From a virus: DNA of 23,115 nt. The position numbers and the translations under genes were made by a program. Shown here piece by piece: positions 21,288 through 23,115 of the stretch. The notes under the pieces are model-generated. The model did no database searches, was not told where the DNA came from, and was given only the letters and a program-made list of their open reading frames with translations. Each line of letters starts with the position of its first letter. The first letter of the stretch is position 1. The DNA lies in the IMG/VR virus record IMGVR_UViG_3300039159_000349, positions 1 through 23,115 of that record. One strand, 5' to 3'.

Positions 21288-21589
21288 CAGAAACCTTCCA
21301 GCGTGTTCCGTTTTTCGAGCAGACCGCTCTCAATCATCTCGAGTTCAATCTTGCCCTTAAGAGATTCGTTGATCAGTTTGCCAACAGCATCTGGCTCAAT
21401 ATCTTTTTCATCACAATACTCAAGAATGATATCCGTGCAGGGTCGATCTTGTTTGATTGCCTCGGTTTCAATGAACTGACTGAAATCCGTGGCCGAGCGG
21501 AACAGAACATTATCCGTCATCTTAATGGTCGCGCTGGCCAGGGCTTCGGCCGTCACGAAGGTGAATGCGTCAGGATTTTGCATATGCAT
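21287..21589 (-). CDS. gp33: late transcription coactivator gp33
   Basis: A 100-residue protein; T4 gp33 is 112. The central part, FSQFIETEAIKQDRPCTDII, LEYCDEKDIEPDAVGKLINE and SLKGKIELEMIESGLLE, matches the gp33 helical core that grips the RNA polymerase beta flap (T4: EAVLEYCEQNGIEIETAASLI in pattern). In T4 it connects polymerase carrying gp55 to the sliding clamp at TATAAATA promoters; boxes of that form are present in this window. The first ATG (21589) is chosen because GAGAG lies six bases before it; ATG 21583 is an alternative. It overlaps the upstream gene by 20 bases and gp59 by one. Confidence 0.85.
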   Translation of the reverse strand: MHMQNPDAFTFVTAEALASATIKMTDNVLFRSATDFSQFIETEAIKQDRPCTDIILEYCDEKDIEPDAVGKLINESLKGKIELEMIESGLLEKRNTLEGF

Positions 21590-21830
21590 TGATAACTCTC
21601 ATTAGGCGAGTGATTTTTGAATATTCTTCACTCTGGATTTTCATGAACCGGGTATATTTTGTGACTGTTTCTGTATCAATCTTCGAGCCGTATTGCTCAA
21701 TGAAACGATCACAGTTATAGTCGATCTGAGCCTTGTAGGTATCAAGTGCCTCGATCACATGTCTGGGATAATCTGGATCTGGATTCCGATCATACAAAAT
21801 ATCCATCTCAATTTTATCGAAGTCGATCAT
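21570..21830 (-). CDS. uncharacterised helical protein upstream of gp33 (86 aa)
   Basis: A longer frame exists upstream, but ATG 21830-21828 is chosen: GGAGG lies nine bases ahead and the ATG overlaps the TGA of the 44-residue ORF (ATGA). The 86 residues start MIDFDKIEMDILYDRNPDPD and continue YPRHVIEALDTYKAQIDYNC and a charged helical end. It looks all-helical with no membrane span. I cannot name a family; position immediately before gp33 is often occupied by small T4-like genes of unknown role. The 3' end overlaps gp33 by 20 bases. Confidence 0.78.
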   Translation of the reverse strand: MIDFDKIEMDILYDRNPDPDYPRHVIEALDTYKAQIDYNCDRFIEQYGSKIDTETVTKYTRFMKIQSEEYSKITRLMRVINAYAKS

Positions 21831-21961
21831 ACACCAATCCTCCGAACATAGAGAGGGATAAACCCAAACAAGAACCAACCCTCAAACTTGTATGGTGTTG
21901 CACTGATCGTCCATCCATCACTGTTATCCTTCTTTCGAGCCCACTCACGATATTGAATCAT
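21827..21961 (-). CDS. 44-residue protein with hydrophobic C-terminus
   Basis: This short frame fills 131 bases otherwise unassigned. ATG 21961-21959 overlaps the upstream TGA (ATGA), and its own TGA overlaps the next ATG (ATGA). It encodes MIQYREWARKKDNSDGWTIS, ATPYKFEGWFLFGFIPLYVR and RIGV. The first half is polar and basic; WFLFGFIPLYV is too short for a full membrane span but could lie on a membrane. Two coupled overlaps and a GGAGG for the next gene inside its coding sequence support that it is real. Function unknown. Confidence 0.65.
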   Translation of the reverse strand: MIQYREWARKKDNSDGWTISATPYKFEGWFLFGFIPLYVRRIGV

Positions 21962-22227
21962 TTGATCCCACTCTTATAATCGTTCCAAATTTTGAAACTC
22001 ATTTCGTAAAAATCAAAGCACCAGACGAGCAAAGCCAAGAAGCACATGAATGCGCTAGCGAGCATAAGCAGGACCCCAAGGAAGAAAACATAATAATGGA
22101 ATGTATGGAAGCCAAAACCATACCACGTGACGAGTTGAACTATCAGGGCGAACGCGAGGCTGAGAAAAAATACAAAATCCCCGCCAATTTCCGCCAGATA
22201 ATAAGGAATGAATTTAAGATATTTCAT
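21958..22227 (-). CDS. small two-span membrane protein (89 aa)
   Basis: The open frame runs up to 22398, but that part is a shadow of the preceding gene. ATG 22227-22225 overlaps its TGA (ATGA) and gives 89 residues. It begins MKYLKFIPYYLAEIGGDFVF and has two hydrophobic segments (about 18-38 with FVFFLSLAFALIVQLVTWY, and about 47-70 with VFFLGVLLMLASAFMCFLAL), ending with a polar tail NDYKSGIK. The start MK.L.F.PY...EI resembles that of the preceding 82-residue protein, suggesting a duplicated gene pair. Likely an inner membrane protein; role unknown. Confidence 0.78.
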   Translation of the reverse strand: MKYLKFIPYYLAEIGGDFVFFLSLAFALIVQLVTWYGFGFHTFHYYVFFLGVLLMLASAFMCFLALLVWCFDFYEMSFKIWNDYKSGIK

Positions 22228-22472
22228 TTCATGTTTTTCCAGTAGACCCATTTTTCCCGAACAAAAATACACGTACGGATACTGCAATGGATCAAAAGAA
22301 TAATAATCACTGTAGAAGCGGTACCGACTATAGCTAGTACGAAACCCATGGGCCCATAAACAATTGTCGCCCACATATAGCCCAGAATAAAGCCACACAT
22401 GATAAGAACCATCTTTGCGTCGGTTGAAATTTCAGACCAGAGGTATGGGACGAAACTAAATAGTTTTTTCAT
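22224..22472 (-). CDS. small two-span membrane protein (82 aa)
   Basis: An 82-residue protein beginning MKKLFSFVPYLWSEISTDAK. Two hydrophobic segments follow: about 21-41 (MVLIMCGFILGYMWATIVYG) and about 43-65 (GFVLAIVGTASTVIIILLIH). The C-terminus is basic and aromatic (REKWVYWKNMK). The start shares its A with the upstream TGA (TGATG). Similar layout and N-terminus to the next gene suggest common origin. It lies in an early/middle transcript, so it may modify the host envelope during infection; no lysis or superinfection motif can be identified. Confidence 0.78.
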   Translation of the reverse strand: MKKLFSFVPYLWSEISTDAKMVLIMCGFILGYMWATIVYGPMGFVLAIVGTASTVIIILLIHCSIRTCIFVREKWVYWKNMK

Positions 22473-22627
22473 CAGATGATCTTAAAGTGAATCAAGAGAT
22501 GTTCTACCGTCAAATACCATGCCCAAAGTGGCACAAAGATTGCAAAGAAAGTGGACCAAAATCCTTGGGCCAAAACAATTCCCACTACCCATGCGGGAAC
22601 TGTGATCAGTACTGCGATACCTTTCAT
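22472..22627 (-). CDS. 51-residue membrane protein
   Basis: Short frame between the ligase fragment and the 82-residue gene. ATG 22627-22625 is one base after the preceding TAA, and its TGA overlaps the next start. It encodes MKGIAVLITVPAWVVGIVLA, QGFWSTFFAIFVPLWAWYLT and VEHLLIHFKII. Nearly the entire protein is hydrophobic and aromatic, giving one or two spans. From memory, very similar short proteins (AWVxGxxLAQGFWSTFFAI.P) occur in other T4-like phages, always unassigned. With the two following genes it makes a run of three tiny membrane proteins. Confidence 0.78.
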   Translation of the reverse strand: MKGIAVLITVPAWVVGIVLAQGFWSTFFAIFVPLWAWYLTVEHLLIHFKII

Positions 22628-22628
22628 A

Positions 22629-23069
22629 TTAAACTTTCGTATTGTATTTGTTGATATACCACCGGCGGGCCGTGTTGGCGATCGGGCTCCCGAGCTTTTT
22701 CATATCGATTTGATTCTTCACGATTTCATCTTGAGATTCCTTGATGCAATCAGCATAAACCATTCGGATAAAATCACCCATGGACGTCATTTCCAATGGC
22801 AAGAGCTTTTCACGCATCATCACATCGAGCATCTGTTCGAGCCGATTTTCAGTCACGAACATCTCGACATAGGAATTGATAGATTCCAGGGCAGCCACAT
22901 CAACGATAGAGGTAGTTTTTACCTTGGAGGCAGAGTGGAGCTCACCTTTCGTTTTAAACCAGAAGCCCGAGTCGTTCATGTTTTTCACAGGCGCCCACAC
23001 TAAACCTTCACCGATGAAATCGATATTGAATGCGCCGGAGGAGGTGTTACTTTTCCAATTGATTTGCAT
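22629..23069 (-). CDS. RNA ligase-like C-terminal region, stand-alone (146 aa)
   Basis: The protein starts MQINWKSNTSSGAFNIDFIG and immediately shows what look like nucleotidyltransferase motif IV (EGLVW, residues 21-25) and motif V (FWFKTKG, 36-42), then ELHSASKVKTTSIVDVAALE and a helical C-terminal domain ending ANTARRWYINKY. Phage RNA ligases of the Rnl2-like type carry these in the second half, after the KxDG adenylation site, which is absent here. Full-length relatives are about 300 or more residues. An in-frame TAA lies 24 bases before the ATG, and a TGATATAAT promoter is upstream, so the ORF appears complete as it stands. It could be a separated half of a split ligase, a decayed gene, or an accessory protein. 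Family call is moderate. Confidence 0.6.
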   Translation of the reverse strand: MQINWKSNTSSGAFNIDFIGEGLVWAPVKNMNDSGFWFKTKGELHSASKVKTTSIVDVAALESINSYVEMFVTENRLEQMLDVMMREKLLPLEMTSMGDFIRMVYADCIKESQDEIVKNQIDMKKLGSPIANTARRWYINKYNTKV

Positions 23070-23097
23070 GTTTTTCTCGTGTTTAGGATTAAATTAT

Positions 23098-23106
23098 ATT
23101 ATATCA
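23098..23106 (-). promoter_or_regulatory. extended -10 host-type promoter of the early/middle unit
   Basis: The minus strand reads TGATATAAT, a consensus TATAAT with TGn extension, followed by a further TATAAT-like copy; the -35 would fall outside the window. The ligase-like gene starts 28 bases downstream. The spacer is strongly AT-rich and has no other gene. Confidence 0.6.
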
Positions 23107-23115
23107 GGTGTAGCG

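Noticed and set aside
22228-22398. N-terminal extension of the 89-residue membrane protein to 22398
   Set aside because: It lies entirely over the 82-residue membrane gene in another frame; the ATGA overlap at 22227 fixes the start.
22551-23003. 150-residue plus-strand frame opposite the ligase-like gene
   Set aside because: Antisense shadow with no ribosome site or family pattern; the minus frame has ligase-like motifs and coupled neighbours.
1-23115. tRNA genes, integrase, transposase or attachment sites
   Set aside because: No cloverleaf-like segment or recognisable recombinase was seen; almost every base is in a tightly packed gene.

Overview
The window is a piece of a large myovirus genome of the T4 superfamily. 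Diagnostic T4-type proteins are recognisable throughout: baseplate gp5, gp6, gp25, gp27, gp48, gp53 and gp54, head completion gp4, small terminase gp16, hub assembly gp26, a gp29-type tape measure, and the gp33-gp59-gp32 replication/late-transcription cluster. The proteins are far from T4 itself and gene order is rearranged, so this is a distant relative. A murein-degrading cell-puncturing spike points to a Gram-negative host; the sequence does not say which. No tRNA, insertion sequence, integrase or CRISPR array was seen.

Layout. (1) 1-6797, minus strand: a partial adhesin, a tail fibre with an S74-type C-terminal chaperone, a small fibre-like protein, a large baseplate protein with an 18-residue repeat, then gp6 and gp25. 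(2) 6808-12054, minus strand: gp5 spike, gp27 hub, gp53, gp48. (3) 12097-17310, plus strand: an inverted island with gp4, an unknown 194-residue protein, gp54, gp16, gp26, a small hub-assembly-like protein and the tape measure. It begins at a 42-bp divergent promoter region and ends tail-to-tail with the next block, the two stop codons overlapping. (4) 17307-18246, minus strand: PAAR spike tip, an unknown 181-residue protein and a 28-codon ORF, behind an exact TATAAATA late-promoter box. (5) 18310-23069, minus strand: a compact early/middle transcription unit that starts at an extended -10 promoter at the right edge and ends at a strong UUCG hairpin terminator. It encodes a 146-residue RNA-ligase-like C-terminal fragment, three small membrane proteins plus a 44-residue peptide, an 86-residue unknown, gp33, gp59, four small or medium unknowns, gp32 and a 55-residue peptide.

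How it works together. Block 5 supplies the single-strand binding protein gp32, the helicase loader gp59 and the late coactivator gp33. In T4, gp33 joins RNA polymerase to the sliding clamp so that TATAAATA-type late promoters fire. Matching boxes (T/G/C/A followed by ATAAATA) occur in front of the late structural genes here. Blocks 1-4 then build the tail: tape measure, tube caps gp48/gp54, hub gp27/gp5/PAAR, wedges gp53/gp25/gp6 and fibres. Nearly all genes overlap by 1-4 bases (ATGA, TAATG, TGATG), so many starts can be fixed by coupling.

Main points of interest are a spike with both a lysozyme and an M15-type peptidase domain, a stand-alone C-terminal half of an RNA ligase with its own promoter, a 28-codon relic or peptide behind a perfect late promoter, a chain of tiny overlapping membrane-protein genes, a recent 54-bp in-frame duplication, and a tail fibre whose repeats differ sharply in base composition. 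All family names rest on reading motifs by eye; no database search was possible.
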